Origin: Stentor roeselii
Lineage: Eukaryota > Ciliophora > Heterotrichea > Heterotrichida > Stentoridae
Length of the DNA stretch: 64,000 nucleotides
Direction: 5' to 3'
Assembly (NCBI GenBank): GCA_006503475.1
Contig: RSEH01000006.1
Coordinates: 124,001-188,000 of the forward strand
The notes under the pieces: model-generated
Told to the model about the DNA's origin: nothing
What the model saw: the letters and a program-made list of their open reading frames with translations, nothing else
Databases searched by the model: none
Part shown: positions 63,945 to 64,000 of the stretch, in pieces
Position numbering within the stretch: position 1 is the first letter of the stretch
Layout of the letters: the number at the start of each line of letters is the position of its first letter
Position numbers and translations under genes: made by a program

Positions 63945-64000
63945 ATGGGCTCCAGTTGCGGATGTGAAATTTCAGAAGTCTCAAACGAGTTCTTCAACTT
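63945..64000 (+). CDS. Start of an MGSSCGC protein (partial)
   Basis: An ATG at 63945 opens a frame to the window end reading MGSSCGCEISEVSNEFFN. The start is a myristoylation and palmitoylation signal like those of several neighbours. It begins 2 bp after the carrier stop codon. Too little is present to identify it. Confidence 0.5.
   Translation, partial: MGSSCGCEISEVSNEFFN

Noticed and set aside
1-64000. Bacterial operon interpretation of the tight gene spacing
   Set aside because: 15-nt introns, ZMYND10, histone H3 variant, CDPK and 14-3-3 show that this is a ciliate nuclear genome.
1-64000. A genome-wide reassigned code with TAA/TAG as Gln
   Set aside because: Every confident gene ends at a normal stop and contains none in frame apart from tiny introns; only the stretch at 59.2-60.6 kb behaves differently.
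1-64000. tRNA, rRNA, CRISPR arrays, LTR or virus-like elements and DNA transposons
   Set aside because: No cloverleaf box motifs, repeat-spacer arrays, terminal repeats or transposase, integrase or capsid motifs were recognised in spacers on either strand.

Overview
This window looks like macronuclear DNA of a heterotrich ciliate, most probably Stentor. About fifty genes are packed on both strands with gaps often under 20 bp. Coding regions are moderately AT-rich and the spacers very AT-rich. Genes end in TAA, TAG or TGA, as in the standard code. Several genes are only complete if introns of 14-15 nt are removed, and ciliary genes are prominent. Tiny introns plus the standard code are published hallmarks of Stentor; the genus assignment is my inference.

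Layout. 0-6 kb: a gene tail, a C2/membrane protein, a multi-pass membrane protein, a coiled-coil protein, a SHIPPO-like protein and a tandem pair of small four-TM proteins. 6-13 kb: a four-cNBD PKG-like protein whose kinase domain looks dead, and a 14-blade WD40/ankyrin/TRP-like channel fusion. 13-21 kb: a five-KH RNA-binding protein head-to-head with ZMYND10 (16 bp between the start codons), a coiled-coil protein, a secreted acidic protein overlapping it by 4 nt, a dehydrogenase-MORN fusion and a zinc-finger/coiled-coil/CaaX protein. 21-27 kb: two tiny paralogous MGSC proteins in sparse DNA and an ABCC transporter. 27-38 kb: 14-3-3, a class 3 lipase, an ODAD3-like coiled-coil protein, a protein kinase, dihydrolipoyl dehydrogenase, a basic protein and a second WD40-channel fusion. 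38-50 kb: an SH3 protein, an RIIa-domain protein, a FAM136A-like protein, an RPA43-like protein, a CDPK with a broken DFG motif, an NDUFA8-like CX9C protein, the U11/U12-35K minor-spliceosome protein and a membrane-tethered bZIP. 50-58 kb: a P5B ATPase, a B-box/Kelch protein, a HAD phosphatase and a SABATH-type methyltransferase. 58-62 kb: two Cys-rich paralogues flanking a 2.7 kb stretch without open frames that still shows coding periodicity. 62-64 kb: a CENP-A-like histone H3, an unknown protein, a glycine carrier (SLC25A38-like) and the start of another MGS protein.

Themes: cilium building and motility (ZMYND10, ODAD3-like, RIIa, SHIPPO-like, many coiled coils), second-messenger signalling (PKG-like, CDPK, 14-3-3, channels), mitochondria (DLD, CX9C proteins, carrier) and N-terminal lipidation (six MGxx starts). 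The least ordinary items are the predicted pseudokinases, the WD40-channel fusions, the minor-spliceosome protein together with one 14-nt and one 33-nt intron, the CENP-A homologue, and the coding-like stretch full of TAA/TAG codons at 59.2-60.6 kb. All homology calls come from reading motifs by eye; no searches were run.
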